Assembly: GCF_037190085.1 (NCBI RefSeq)
Contig: NZ_JBBCJO010000012.1
Coordinates: forward strand, 620,001-684,000
DNA: 64,000 bases
Direction of reading: 5' to 3'
Source: Gemmatimonas aurantiaca
GTDB taxonomy: Bacteria > Gemmatimonadota > Gemmatimonadetes > Gemmatimonadales > Gemmatimonadaceae
The translations under genes and the position numbers were made by a program. Below, piece by piece: positions 8,129 to 16,603 of the stretch. Each line of letters begins with the position of its first letter. Positions within the stretch are counted from its first letter, which is position 1. The notes under the pieces are model-generated. The model saw nothing but the letters and a program-made list of their open reading frames with translations. It made no database searches and was not told the origin of the DNA.

Positions 8129-9355
8129 CTACCCTGACAACGCAGAACCCGGTATTGCCGCGTGTTCGCTGGTCACGGCACGCATGCCGCCACCATGCAA
8201 GGGCAGGAGAATCACGAACGCAGCCCCTCCTTCGCGCGCCCGCTGCACCCAGATGGTGCCGCCCAGATTCTCGATGGTGCTGGCCACGATGGCGAGCCCG
8301 AGGCCGGTCCCTTTGCCCGGCTGCTTGGTGGAGAAGAACGGTTCGAAGATGCGCTCTTCGTCTTCGGGCGACACCCCGGTGCCGGAGTCGGCCATGACCA
8401 CCTGTAGAAAACGCCGCGGCGACTCGGGACGGGCCAGCCAGGCCAGCGCCCGCTTGCTGGGGCGATGGGCCCATCGCTGCGGGGCCGGATCGGTGCGGCG
8501 CTTCTCGATGGATTCGCCGAAGGCGGTGGCTTCGTTGATGCGCGTGCGGATGACCACATCCCCTTCGCGGTCCATCGCATCGACGGCATTCAGCAGCAGA
8601 TTGACGAACACCTGCTCGAGATCGTGGCGTTCGGCATACACGACCCCATCGGGCGCTTCGAGCTCGCGGCTGATGCGGAACCGGCGGGTCAGCCCCTGAT
8701 CGGCGAGCAGTCGCAGCACATCCTCGATGATGTTGTCGACGACGATGGGCTTGGGCGTCAGCCGACGCGGCCGCGCATAGTCGAGCAGGCCGCGCATGAT
8801 GCGATCGATGCGCGTGATCTCGCGTTCGAGGGCATCGATGGGTTCGGTGGTGCCCGGCACCTGCGCCGTGCGCATGCGCAGCACATGTGCGTAGTTGGCG
8901 ATCGCGGCCACGGGATTGCCGATCTCGTGGGAGATGCCGGCGGCGATACGTCCCATCGTGGCCAGCTTCTCCACACGCATGCGCGACTGCGTGGCGGCCA
9001 GCATCTGCTCCGTCATGCGGTTGATGCTGGTGGCCAGCTGATCGAACTCCTGCGTCTCGGCGCGTGGCACGATCCGGTTGCTCTCCCCGCTGGCGATGGC
9101 TTCGGCCACCGCGACCGACTCGGCGAGCGGTCGTTCCACCAACTGGGCCACCTGCCGGCGCAGTACGCTGGCAAACACCCAGACCACGAGCAGCAGCAGC
9201 AGGGCGACGAGCGGCCAGCGCGTCGCCGAGGGGAGCCCCTCCGTGATCCACATCGTCACGATGATGGCGACGATGGTCAACCCGCACGCCACGGCGAGGA
9301 CACGCTGGAGTCGGTCGTGGATGCGCGGGCGGGAGGGTTCGTTCACGCCGTTCAC
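8129..9355 (-). CDS. Orphan NtrB-like sensor histidine kinase in the pilus locus
   Basis: Two adjacent membrane helices with almost no periplasmic loop (about residues 20-65 from the chosen GTG) are followed by a HAMP segment, then a HisKA domain with the phosphoacceptor motif ISHEIGNPVAAI and an HATPase_c domain carrying NLLLNAVDAM (N box), DSGTGV (G1) and GTGLGLAI (G2). The kinase core resembles the NtrB/AtoS group that partners sigma-54 response regulators. No response regulator is adjacent; the nearest is PilR at 10538-11917, so cross-talk with it is plausible. The start is uncertain: GTG at 9355 or 9346; the open frame continues upstream through the pilin terminator and is not used there. 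Confidence 0.85.
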   Translation of the reverse strand: MNGVNEPSRPRIHDRLQRVLAVACGLTIVAIIVTMWITEGLPSATRWPLVALLLLLVVWVFASVLRRQVAQLVERPLAESVAVAEAIASGESNRIVPRAETQEFDQLATSINRMTEQMLAATQSRMRVEKLATMGRIAAGISHEIGNPVAAIANYAHVLRMRTAQVPGTTEPIDALEREITRIDRIMRGLLDYARPRRLTPKPIVVDNIIEDVLRLLADQGLTRRFRISRELEAPDGVVYAERHDLEQVFVNLLLNAVDAMDREGDVVIRTRINEATAFGESIEKRRTDPAPQRWAHRPSKRALAWLARPESPRRFLQVVMADSGTGVSPEDEERIFEPFFSTKQPGKGTGLGLAIVASTIENLGGTIWVQRAREGGAAFVILLPLHGGGMRAVTSEHAAIPGSALSG

Positions 9356-9404
9356 GATGCGCGGTGGTCGGCCGGGAAGCAACCGGGACTTTGGTTCTGG
9401 AAAC

Positions 9405-9434
9405 GGCAAAGGGGCCGGGCATTCGCCCGACCCC
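9405..9434 (-). terminator. Intrinsic terminator downstream of the pilin gene
   Basis: On the minus strand, GGGGTCGGGC pairs with GCCCGGCCCC (9425-9434 with 9411-9420, one G-T pair) around GAAT, and TTTGCCGTTT follows. It sits 64 bases after the pilin stop at 9498. A second 7-bp hairpin (9450-9468) lies between. Confidence 0.75.
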
Positions 9435-9497
9435 CTCCCCCATCCGGTGCGGCCCGTTAGGCGGGCCGGCCGTCGGTATTGCGTGGTGCGGTGGTGC

Positions 9498-9866
9498 TTA
9501 CTGGCACTTCGGCTCGCCTTCCGCGGCACCGGTCGGAATGGGGCCGGTACCGACGCCGATGTCGCAGGTCACCGCAGTCGCGCCGTGGATCGCATGGGCG
9601 CTCCAGCCGGTGGCACCAGCCGGGGTGAACGTGAGCGTCACGCCCGAGGAACCCGTGGGCGTCGGGAAGCCTGCATACGTATTGTTATCCGAGTAGAACG
9701 CTTCAGCACCCGACACCATGTTCTTGAGGTCCGACTTCATGGCGGTGATGTAGGCCTTCTCCTTCGTCTCGGCGAACTTCGGGATCGCGATCGCGGCCAG
9801 GATGCCGATGATGACGACGACGATCAGGAGTTCGATGAGCGTAAAGCCCTTGCGCGTGCGGTTCAT
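9498..9866 (-). CDS. pilA: Type IV pilin (probable major subunit)
   Basis: A 122-residue prepilin with a six-residue leader MNRTRKG, then FTLIELLIVVVIIGILA with Glu at +5, and the canonical N-terminal assembly helix. The globular part has MKSDLKNMVSGAEAFY, the motif TPTGSSGVTLTF and a Cys pair (TCDIG and the C-terminal Cys-Gln) likely forming the D-region disulphide. The start at 9866 has CTGGAG at ideal spacing. The gene has its own sigma-54 promoter (9935-9950) and strong terminator, unlike its paralogue at 10158-10538, which argues that it encodes the abundant subunit. Assignment as the major pilin is inference. Confidence 0.85.
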   Translation of the reverse strand: MNRTRKGFTLIELLIVVVIIGILAAIAIPKFAETKEKAYITAMKSDLKNMVSGAEAFYSDNNTYAGFPTPTGSSGVTLTFTPAGATGWSAHAIHGATAVTCDIGVGTGPIPTGAAEGEPKCQ

Positions 9867-9934
9867 GTGATTCTCCAGTTGGGGGTTGCGGCGAGGTGAC
9901 CCGTGGTGGCCGGCCTCGCGACACCGACGCATAG

Positions 9935-9950
9935 GGCAACTGCCTTGCCA
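9935..9950 (-). promoter_or_regulatory. Sigma-54 (RpoN) promoter of the pilin gene
   Basis: Read on the minus strand the sequence is TGGCAAGGCAGTTGCC. The invariant GG (-24) and GC (-12) are separated by exactly ten bases, and the flanking TGGCA and TTGC match consensus. It would start transcription about 58 bases before the ATG at 9866. The PilR-like sigma-54 activator is encoded just upstream. Confidence 0.82.
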
Positions 9951-9976
9951 GCGCGTCTGGCGTAATAGAAATCGTT

Positions 9977-10023
9977 GTCATTCAACGAGTTACATCATTT
10001 CATTGCCGCTGGGGTCATTTCAT
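9977..10023 (-). promoter_or_regulatory. Candidate PilR-type activator sites (direct repeats)
   Basis: On the minus strand the repeats ATGAAATGAC (10023-10014) and ATGAAATGAT (10003-9994) are 20 bases apart, two helical turns, and a third partial copy ending GAATGAC lies at 9986-9977. They sit roughly 25-75 bases upstream of the -24 box, where an enhancer-binding activator could bind. Function is inferred from position and periodicity only. Confidence 0.45.
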
Positions 10024-10157
10024 TTCACATAGTGTTTTGCAAGAAGCCTTGCAGCGTGCAAGTTGGGCCCGCACATCACCCGCCGATCCGATTTCCTGCG
10101 CCGTGACGCCGTGCGGTCATTTGTGACGGCACGGCGGTGCAAGGACGGCCATCACTG

Positions 10158-10538
10158 CTACTGGCAGTCGATCGCCGATGGCAGGTTGGGCGCGTACGTC
10201 ATTGTGCACGTCACCCCAGGGAGCTTCGCATGATGCGCCGTCGCCGTCCACGTATTGATAGTGCCGACGAATGTCAGGGTGATGCCCGCTGATCCGGTGG
10301 GCGTAGTCATGTATTCGTAGCTGTTGTCCAGCGTGTATCGTGTTTCCGCTATGGTCGCCACGCCGTGTAGATCCGACTTCATCGCCGCCAGATAGGCGCG
10401 TCGCTTCGAGTCTCCGAACTTCGCCACCGCCAGCGTGGCCAGCAGGGCGATGATGGCCACCACGGCCAGCAACTCGATCAGGGTAAACCCCGTGCGGCGT
10501 CGCATCGTGGCATTCAGCATATGCATTCTGCGCATCAT
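10158..10538 (-). CDS. Type IV pilin paralogue
   Basis: A 126-residue prepilin. The leader contains MRRRTG and is followed by FTLIELLAVVAIIALLATLAV (Glu at +5). The globular part parallels the neighbouring pilin: MKSDLHGVATIAETRY, TPTGSAGITLTF and a Cys pair ending in Asp-Cys-Gln, so the two genes are duplicates. The start at 10538 shares its A with the pilR stop (TGATG) and has GGAGAGG just upstream, so it is translated in the pilSR transcript, whereas the downstream paralogue has its own promoter. An in-frame ATG at 10505 would give a shorter leader. Probably a minor or alternative subunit. Confidence 0.8.
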   Translation of the reverse strand: MMRRMHMLNATMRRRTGFTLIELLAVVAIIALLATLAVAKFGDSKRRAYLAAMKSDLHGVATIAETRYTLDNSYEYMTTPTGSAGITLTFVGTINTWTATAHHAKLPGVTCTMTYAPNLPSAIDCQ

Positions 10539-11917
10539 CAGGCCTCTCCGTAGCGGGCGAGTTTGCGGTACAAGGTGGACGGATCGATGCCGAGCATGTC
10601 GGCGGCGCGGGTCTTGTTGCCACCCTCGTTCTGCAGCACCCACTGGATGTAGGCCCGCTCGATGGCCTCCAGCGTGGGCGTGACCGGCGCGCGTTCACTC
10701 ACCAGCGGCTCGGCCCGGCGCGCGGTGACCCGTTCGGGCAGGGCGTCCGGCGTGATCACACTCCCGGTGGAGAGAATCACCGCGCGTTCGAGCGCATTCT
10801 CGAGTTCACGCACATTCCCCGGCCAGGCATAGGCCATGAGCGCATCGAGGGCGCCTTCACTCAGCGTCTTCGGCGCCTCGCCGCGCAGCGCGCCCGACCG
10901 GGCGAGGAACCCCTCGGCCAGCAGCGGAATGTCTTCCGTTCGCCCGCGCAACGGCGGCAGATGTACCGCGATGACATTCAGACGATAGAAGAGGTCCGCC
11001 CGGAAACTGCCGCGCTTGATCTCCTCTTCCAGATCGCGATTGGTGGCCGCCAGCACGCGCGTGTCCACCGTGAGCGGCTCGGTGGCACCCACCGGAATGA
11101 CTTCACGCTGCTGCAGCACGCGCAACAGCTTCACCTGGATGGACGGCGTGGTCTCGCCGATTTCGTCCAGAAAGAAAGTGCCCTGATTCGCTGCGGCAAA
11201 CAGACCCGTCTTGTCCTTCACCGCGCCCGTGAAGGACCCCTTCACGTGACCGAACAGTTCGCTCTCCAGCAACGACTCCGGCAGCGCGCCGCAGTTGATC
11301 GACATGAAGCTGTGATCGGTGCGCGCGCTCAACTCGTGGATGTAGCGGGCAATGACTTCCTTGCCGGTGCCCGACTCACCGGTGATGAGCACCGTGGAGT
11401 CCGTGGGCGCCACGGTTTCCGCCAGCCGCAGCACATCGAGCCAGCTCTTGCTGCGACCGATGGGCCGTTGCGCCGTGTGACGATCGCGACGACGGATCTC
11501 CTGCTTGAGTACGTGGTTCTCCACCCGCAGACGACGGTGTTCCGCCGCCCGCCGGAGAATCGCGATCAATTCGTCGTTGCGGAACGGCTTCTGGATGTAG
11601 TAGAACGCGCCCTCGTTCACCGCCTGCACGGCAGACTGCAGCGTGGCCTGTGCGGTCATGAGAATGACCGGTACATCGGGATCGACCTGTCGCGAGGAAC
11701 TCAACACCTGCACTCCGCTCACGTCGGGCATGCGCACGTCGGTGAGCACGATGTCGGGACGCAACTCGGGCAACCGTTCGAGTCCCTGCCTGCCGCCCTG
11801 CGCGGTGAACGGGGCAAACCCCTCTGTCTTGAGCAGGATGCGCAGGGAATCGAGAATGCTGGTCTCGTCATCGACGACGAGCACGCGGGGGGCGTCTTCC
11901 GAAAGCGCGTAGGTCAC
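10538..11917 (-). CDS. pilR: Sigma-54-dependent response regulator, PilR-like
   Basis: A 459-residue NtrC-family activator with a receiver domain (about 10-125; VVDDE, Asp in VLTDVRMP, Lys in QKPF), an AAA+ sigma-54 interaction domain (about 150-385; Walker A GESGTGKE, Walker B FFLDEIGE, arginine finger region RADLFYRL) and a C-terminal Fis-type helix-turn-helix (about 415-455). The sigma-54 loop reads GSFTGA instead of the usual GAFTGA. Its ATG overlaps the stop of the sensor kinase gene. The adjacent pilin and its sigma-54 promoter make PilR the obvious role: activating pilin transcription. Confidence 0.88.
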   Translation of the reverse strand: MTYALSEDAPRVLVVDDETSILDSLRILLKTEGFAPFTAQGGRQGLERLPELRPDIVLTDVRMPDVSGVQVLSSSRQVDPDVPVILMTAQATLQSAVQAVNEGAFYYIQKPFRNDELIAILRRAAEHRRLRVENHVLKQEIRRRDRHTAQRPIGRSKSWLDVLRLAETVAPTDSTVLITGESGTGKEVIARYIHELSARTDHSFMSINCGALPESLLESELFGHVKGSFTGAVKDKTGLFAAANQGTFFLDEIGETTPSIQVKLLRVLQQREVIPVGATEPLTVDTRVLAATNRDLEEEIKRGSFRADLFYRLNVIAVHLPPLRGRTEDIPLLAEGFLARSGALRGEAPKTLSEGALDALMAYAWPGNVRELENALERAVILSTGSVITPDALPERVTARRAEPLVSERAPVTPTLEAIERAYIQWVLQNEGGNKTRAADMLGIDPSTLYRKLARYGEA

Positions 11918-13584
11918 GCGGCCACTCCAATCTGGCTGGAACTCGATGAGGCGGTGGAGAGCGGCAGTACGATGGAGAAGCGCGTCCCCTGCGGCAGCGG
12001 GTCCACCAGGACCACGCCGCGGTGCGCTTCGACCGCACGATGCACGACGGGCAATCCGAGTCCGGAGCCGCCGCTCTTGCTGGTCACGAAAGGTTCGAAG
12101 AGCCGATCCCGCAGCTCTTCAGGGATACCGGGCCCGTCGTCCGTCACGCTGATCGCGACGAGTTCGCCGGTGATGGCGGTCGTGGAAACGCCATGCGACG
12201 CCGGATGGTAACGATCGACTTCCACGAACACGTGGCCCTGCTCGCCGAGCGCCTGGATGGCATTGAGCACGAGATTGAACACCGCGCGATGCAGCAGGTC
12301 TTCGTCGCCATGCGCGCGCGGAAGACCGGGCGCCGCGTCCACAGTCACCTGCACACCGGGTTGCCGATCGGGATGGGAAGCGGCCAGCATGGCCGCGGTG
12401 TGCGCGAGCGCGCCGAGATCGAGAGTTTCCATCCGCGCCACCCGGGCACGCGCAAAATCGAGGAAATCGGCGAGCAACCGGCTCAACCGGTCCGCCTCGC
12501 GCACGATGAGTCCATGCAGGATGCGTTCGTCCTCATCGGCATCGGCCCGCAACGAACGTCGATGGGCGAGCTGTTCGGTGGCGCTGCGAATGGACGCCAG
12601 CGGATTGCGGATTTCATGCGCCAGCGACGCACTGAGTTCCGCGACCGCCTGCAGACGTTCGGCGCGCACGTGCAGCGCCTGCAAACGTTTGCTGTCGGAG
12701 ATGTCCTGGAAGATGGCCGTGGCACTGGTCGTGCCATCCCGGCGCACGGCGTCGGCGATGGTGGTGGTCACGCCGATCTCGATCTCTTCGCCGTCGCGGT
12801 GAATCACGCCCTCGGCGCGGGTGGTGCGCATCTGGTCACGCGCGCTCTGCTCGAGCAGTTCGGCCAGCCGCGGGGATATGCGCGCGAGCAGTGGCAACAC
12901 CGGATGCCCGGTGTGTCCCCGAAGGTCCACCCCGAGCAGTTCGGAGGCCGCCGGATTCGCGTACAGCAGGAAGCCCCGGCCGTCGATGGTGAGAATGCCG
13001 GAGCGGATGGTGCGGAGAATGTCGGCGGCTTCGAGCTGGACCTCGATGAGCTGCGCCGCCAGCGCTTCGCGGCCCAGGCCGGCCTGCCGCAGTCGCTGCA
13101 CCACGAACGCCGAACCGATGGCCACCACCCCGAACACGCCGATCTGCACGAGGACGCCGGCGTAGGGCGCCGCATTGCTCCGGAGCCAGAGTGCATCGAG
13201 GGCGTACAGCACGCAGGCAGCGGCCGCCATGGCCAGTCCGCCACGGAACGACAGCAGCAGCGCGCCACTGGCGATCACGGGGATATAGAGCGCCGCGAAC
13301 TGCGAACTCCAACCGCCCGTGAGATGCACCACGGTGGTCACCAGCAGCAGATCGAGCAGGCATTGCCCGGCGTAGAAGACCGGGCCCACGGCCCGTCCTT
13401 CGCGGCCGAGGTACATCATGGACAGGCCCGTACCCAGAATCGCGCCCGCGAAAGCCAGCGTCGCGATCAGTGTCGAGCTGGCCTCCGCCCGGTTCCATAC
13501 AAAAACGGCGGCCACGAGAATGGCGCAGGCCAGCACGGCACGCCCCAGCCAGACCCACCGCAACATGCGGGATGGGTCGAGCAT
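11914..13584 (-). CDS. pilS: Membrane sensor histidine kinase, PilS-like
   Basis: Six closely spaced transmembrane helices occupy the first 170 or so residues, as in PilS, followed by a PAS domain (ending FQDISDSKRLQ), a HisKA domain with phosphoacceptor LAHEIRNPLASI, and an HATPase_c domain with NLVLNAIQAL, DDGPGIP and GSGLGLPV. The four-base overlap with the regulator gene defines a two-component pair. I chose the ATG at 13584, just before the first helix and behind CCAGGAG; the frame stays open to an ATG at 13728, which would add 48 Arg/Pro-rich residues and leave only 39 bases before the divergent transporter gene. Confidence 0.83.
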   Translation of the reverse strand: MLDPSRMLRWVWLGRAVLACAILVAAVFVWNRAEASSTLIATLAFAGAILGTGLSMMYLGREGRAVGPVFYAGQCLLDLLLVTTVVHLTGGWSSQFAALYIPVIASGALLLSFRGGLAMAAAACVLYALDALWLRSNAAPYAGVLVQIGVFGVVAIGSAFVVQRLRQAGLGREALAAQLIEVQLEAADILRTIRSGILTIDGRGFLLYANPAASELLGVDLRGHTGHPVLPLLARISPRLAELLEQSARDQMRTTRAEGVIHRDGEEIEIGVTTTIADAVRRDGTTSATAIFQDISDSKRLQALHVRAERLQAVAELSASLAHEIRNPLASIRSATEQLAHRRSLRADADEDERILHGLIVREADRLSRLLADFLDFARARVARMETLDLGALAHTAAMLAASHPDRQPGVQVTVDAAPGLPRAHGDEDLLHRAVFNLVLNAIQALGEQGHVFVEVDRYHPASHGVSTTAITGELVAISVTDDGPGIPEELRDRLFEPFVTSKSGGSGLGLPVVHRAVEAHRGVVLVDPLPQGTRFSIVLPLSTASSSSSQIGVAA

Positions 13585-13767
13585 CTCCTGGACCGGTGCC
13601 TGCGGCAGGGCGGGCGTATGGCGCACGATGGGGCGATCGAGGGACGGAAGTGTTGCTGAAGCGGTGCTGAATCGATGTCGTGCAGAATGCAAGAGGCGCG
13701 GAATGCCCGTCGGTCTTGCAGATTGCACTACTCTGACGAACCACCCGTCTCACCGTTTCCTTTCGGT

Positions 13768-15126
13768 ATGATTGCCGACCCCGCGTTACCCGCCGACGCC
13801 GAACTCACCCTCGGAACGGCGACCGTGCGTCTCCTGCTGGTGCTGTTCCTGGTCCTGCTGAATGCGTTCTTCGTGGCCGCCGAGTTTGCCCTGGTGGCGG
13901 TGCGCCGAAGCCGCATCGACCAGATGGCCGCCGATGGCGACCGGAGCGCCGCCGTCGTCCAGCGGGCCCTCCATCAACTCGACCGGTACATCTCGGGCAC
14001 GCAGCTCGGGATCACGCTGGCCTCCCTCGCGCTGGGCTGGATCGGCGAGCCGGCGGTGGCGGTCCTGGTCGACAAAGTCCTGCACCTGGTGGGGATCGCC
14101 CCCCGCCCGGGCGCGGCGCACACCGGGGCGGGCATCGCGGTGGCCTTCATGGTCATCACGTTCCTGCACATCGTGCTGGGAGAGCTGGCGCCCAAGTCCA
14201 TCGCGCTCGCCAAGCCGGAAGGGGTGAGCCGCCTGATCGTGCGCCCGCTCATGATCTTCTCACAGGCCATGTCGCCGTTCATCGGGTTCCTGAACGGCAC
14301 CGCCAACCGCATGCTGGGAGCGTTCGGCATCCAGCCGGTGTCGGAGGGCGGTCAGGTGCACAGCCCGGAAGAACTCCGCCTGCTCGTGATGCAGGCGCGC
14401 GCGCACGGGACACTCGACGAGTCCGACTCCGCCATGCTGGCCGGCGTGTTCGACTTTCACAACAAGCGCGCCGTCGATGTGATGCGTCCGCGCACCGAGA
14501 TGGTGGCCATCGCCGAGAACGTGGACCGGAACGAACTCGCGGAGATCATGCGCCGCGAGCGGTACTCGCGGTATCCGGTGTACCGCGACACGCTCGACGA
14601 TATCGTGGGTGTGTTTCTGGCCAAGGACTTCTGGCTCACGGAGCATCCGGAAACGTTCGAACTGCATCAGGTGTTGCGCGAACCGCTGTTCGTACCCGCC
14701 ACCCGGGCAGCCGAACGTGTGCTCGACGATCTGCGTCGCACGCGGGCCCATCTGGCCGTGGTGCTCGACGAATTCGGCGGCACGGCGGGCATCGTGACCA
14801 TGGAGGATCTCGTCGAAGAAGTGGTGGGTGACATTGCCGACGAATACGACCCGCTCTCCCGCGACGCGCTGCTCTTCGACGGTGTGCTGGAACTCGCCGG
14901 TTCGTTGTCGCTGGTGGACGTGCGCTCCGATCACAAGCTGCCCATTCCCGAAGGCGACTGGAGCACGCTGGGCGGTTATGCGTTCGCGACGCTGGGCCGC
15001 CTGCCGCACGTCGGCGACCGGGTCGCCTATCCCGGTGGTGAACTCGAGGTCGTGGCCATGGACGGACGTCGTGTGGCCGCGCTGCGTGTGCACAAGCGCG
15101 TCGAACCCACCGAAGGCACATCGTGA
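13768..15126 (+). CDS. CNNM/CorC-family transporter (HlyC/CorC type)
   Basis: A 452-residue membrane protein with a DUF21/CNNM domain (about 15-195; four hydrophobic segments and the motif LNAFFVAAEFALV), two CBS domains (about 215-340, including MRPRTEMVAI and YPVYRDTLDDIVG) and a C-terminal CorC_HlyC domain (about 355-440, containing VLDEFGGTAGIVT and GGYAF). The family is implicated in Mg2+/Co2+ efflux or homeostasis; the substrate cannot be read here. The start is at the ATG before IADPALP; an upstream in-frame ATG at 13675 would add a non-conserved Arg-rich stretch. Overlaps arfB by one base. Confidence 0.9.
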   Translation: MIADPALPADAELTLGTATVRLLLVLFLVLLNAFFVAAEFALVAVRRSRIDQMAADGDRSAAVVQRALHQLDRYISGTQLGITLASLALGWIGEPAVAVLVDKVLHLVGIAPRPGAAHTGAGIAVAFMVITFLHIVLGELAPKSIALAKPEGVSRLIVRPLMIFSQAMSPFIGFLNGTANRMLGAFGIQPVSEGGQVHSPEELRLLVMQARAHGTLDESDSAMLAGVFDFHNKRAVDVMRPRTEMVAIAENVDRNELAEIMRRERYSRYPVYRDTLDDIVGVFLAKDFWLTEHPETFELHQVLREPLFVPATRAAERVLDDLRRTRAHLAVVLDEFGGTAGIVTMEDLVEEVVGDIADEYDPLSRDALLFDGVLELAGSLSLVDVRSDHKLPIPEGDWSTLGGYAFATLGRLPHVGDRVAYPGGELEVVAMDGRRVAALRVHKRVEPTEGTS

Positions 15127-15575
15127 TGGCCGCGTCGGACGCAACCGATGAAGGACGCCTGCCGATCGCGCCCGGCGTGGCGATTCCGCTGGACGAACTG
15201 GTCATCCGCGCCATTTCGGGCGGCGGCCCGGGCGGGCAGCACGTCAACAAGAGTGCCACCCGTGTGGCGGTGCAGTGGAACGTGCGCACTACGCGGGCGT
15301 TGCGCGAGGAACAGCGCACGCGTGTGCTCGAGAAACTGGCGTCGCGACTGGACGGGGAAGGCACGCTGCGCATCGTGGCCGGCGAATTCCGCAGTCAGCA
15401 GCAGAACCGCCGCGCGGCGCTGGAGCGGTTGCAGCAACTGCTGGCCCGCGCGCTCATCGTGCCGCGCACCCGCAAGGCCACGCGTCCGTCACGCGGTGCC
15501 GTTCAGGAGCGCCTGGACGAAAAACGTCGACGCTCCCGGACCAAGCAGCAGCGCCGACGCGATCATGACGATTGA
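15126..15575 (+). CDS. arfB: Alternative ribosome-rescue factor ArfB (YaeJ)
   Basis: A 149-residue class I release-factor homologue that hydrolyses peptidyl-tRNA on ribosomes stalled without a stop codon. It has the catalytic GGQ in SGGGPGGQHVNK (about residues 32-43), lacks codon-recognition domains, and ends in a strongly basic tail (ERLDEKRRRSRTKQQRRR) that in ArfB inserts into the empty mRNA channel. The ATG at 15126 shares its A with the transporter stop (TGATG); a GTG one codon earlier is an alternative. Confidence 0.93.
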   Translation: MAASDATDEGRLPIAPGVAIPLDELVIRAISGGGPGGQHVNKSATRVAVQWNVRTTRALREEQRTRVLEKLASRLDGEGTLRIVAGEFRSQQQNRRAALERLQQLLARALIVPRTRKATRPSRGAVQERLDEKRRRSRTKQQRRRDHDD

Positions 15576-15588
15576 AACGGAACCACCA

Positions 15589-15617
15589 CGGCGAGCGCAC
15601 GGGAGCGCGACTCGCCG
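15589..15617. terminator. Hairpin at the arfB / outer-membrane-protein convergence
   Basis: CGGCGAG (15589-15595) pairs with CTCGCCG (15611-15617) between two converging genes whose stops are 53 bases apart. No T-run is present on either strand. Confidence 0.35.
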
Positions 15618-15628
15618 GGGGATGTGTT

Positions 15629-16393
15629 TCAGAACGCGATGATGTTCACACCCAGGTAGTACGTGATAAAGTCCGCCCGGCCACGCAACGGAATCGCAGG
15701 GCGATTGTTTTCGAAGGCTTCCTTGACCCGCTGATCGTTGAGATAGCTGGCGTCGTCATGGCGGAGGAAACGTGCGCCGATATCGAGCCGCACCGGATTC
15801 CGTCCGTTGTACACGCGCACATACGCACCGACGGCACCGCCATAGGCCCACACGACATCATTGGAGTTGGTCGTGCTCGCGAAGGGGGTGTTGGTATTGT
15901 CGGACCCTTCGATGGTACTCTCCGTGGAGAACACCGAGAACCCGCCAAGCGCGGTCGCATACGGCGTGAACGTTCCGGTGGGGCCCAGCAACTGCGGGCC
16001 GGCGACGACCGAGAAAATGTTGCTCGACGTCCGCAGGTCGAGCTGAATGAGCCCACCCGTACCACTCAGTGGAATGCGCCGCCGGCTGTTCGCGTAGTTC
16101 ACGAACGAGAAGTCACCGCGGATGTTGAAGATGCTGTTCTGATCCAGTCCCCCCAGGAAGTACGCGCCCAGCCCCCAGCCATTGCTGGTGTTGTTGGCAA
16201 AGTCGCCCTTAGGCTCGGAGACCTGGGCATGGATACCGAAGGATCCACGTCCCGACGGCGCATCGCGCTGCGTATCGCTCCGCGTATCTCTCTGCGCCTC
16301 GAGCGTGAGCGGGAACACCAGAGCCAGGGCCAGAGCGCCGAGCGCGGCATGCGACACGGCATGACGACGGCTCGAAGACGTCGCCGACGACAT
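15629..16393 (-). CDS. Outer-membrane beta-barrel protein (porin-like)
   Basis: A 254-residue protein with a signal peptide (Arg-rich head, hydrophobic core, cleavage near LEAQ at about 34) and a body of alternating hydrophobic/aromatic strands such as SFGIHAQVSEP, GLGAYFLGGL, FVNYAN and YYLGVNIIAF. A C-terminal Phe ends the protein, the classical outer-membrane insertion signal. Fits the OmpA/OprF-like or "outer membrane beta-barrel" families of small barrels; no enzyme motif is seen. The ATG at 16393 is chosen because it starts the signal peptide; the frame continues upstream through the neighbouring gene's complement and is not used. Confidence 0.75.
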   Translation of the reverse strand: MSSATSSSRRHAVSHAALGALALALVFPLTLEAQRDTRSDTQRDAPSGRGSFGIHAQVSEPKGDFANNTSNGWGLGAYFLGGLDQNSIFNIRGDFSFVNYANSRRRIPLSGTGGLIQLDLRTSSNIFSVVAGPQLLGPTGTFTPYATALGGFSVFSTESTIEGSDNTNTPFASTTNSNDVVWAYGGAVGAYVRVYNGRNPVRLDIGARFLRHDDASYLNDQRVKEAFENNRPAIPLRGRADFITYYLGVNIIAF

Positions 16394-16522
16394 CGATGGG
16401 AAAGGACGCGGAAAATGACGCACGGGAAGTCGGGCAGAAGGAAACGAAGGGGAACAAGGACAACGCGCCGGATCATCGCCGGCTCTTCGGGACTCTCCAT
16501 TGCATGTACGCCGCGAACCGGC

Positions 16523-16558
16523 AAAGGTGTCACGAAAGGTGTCACCAAAGGGGTCACC
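16523..16558. repeat. Three tandem 12-bp units in a divergent promoter region
   Basis: Units AAAGGTGTCACG, AAAGGTGTCACC and AAAGGGGTCACC abut without gaps, 46 bases before the CHAD-CYTH gene and 130 bases before the divergent outer-membrane gene. Each carries a GGTGTCACC-like half-palindrome, so they could be operator sites, or simply slipped-strand repeats. Confidence 0.6.
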
Positions 16559-16603
16559 CGATCCGCCGCCGATCGGGCGATCAGGCGCTAAGTTGAGGCC
16601 ATG

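Noticed and set aside
16523..16558. Short regularly repeated units considered as a CRISPR-like array
   Set aside because: Units are 12 bp, contiguous and without spacers; no Cas genes are present. The same applies to 37691 and 61894.
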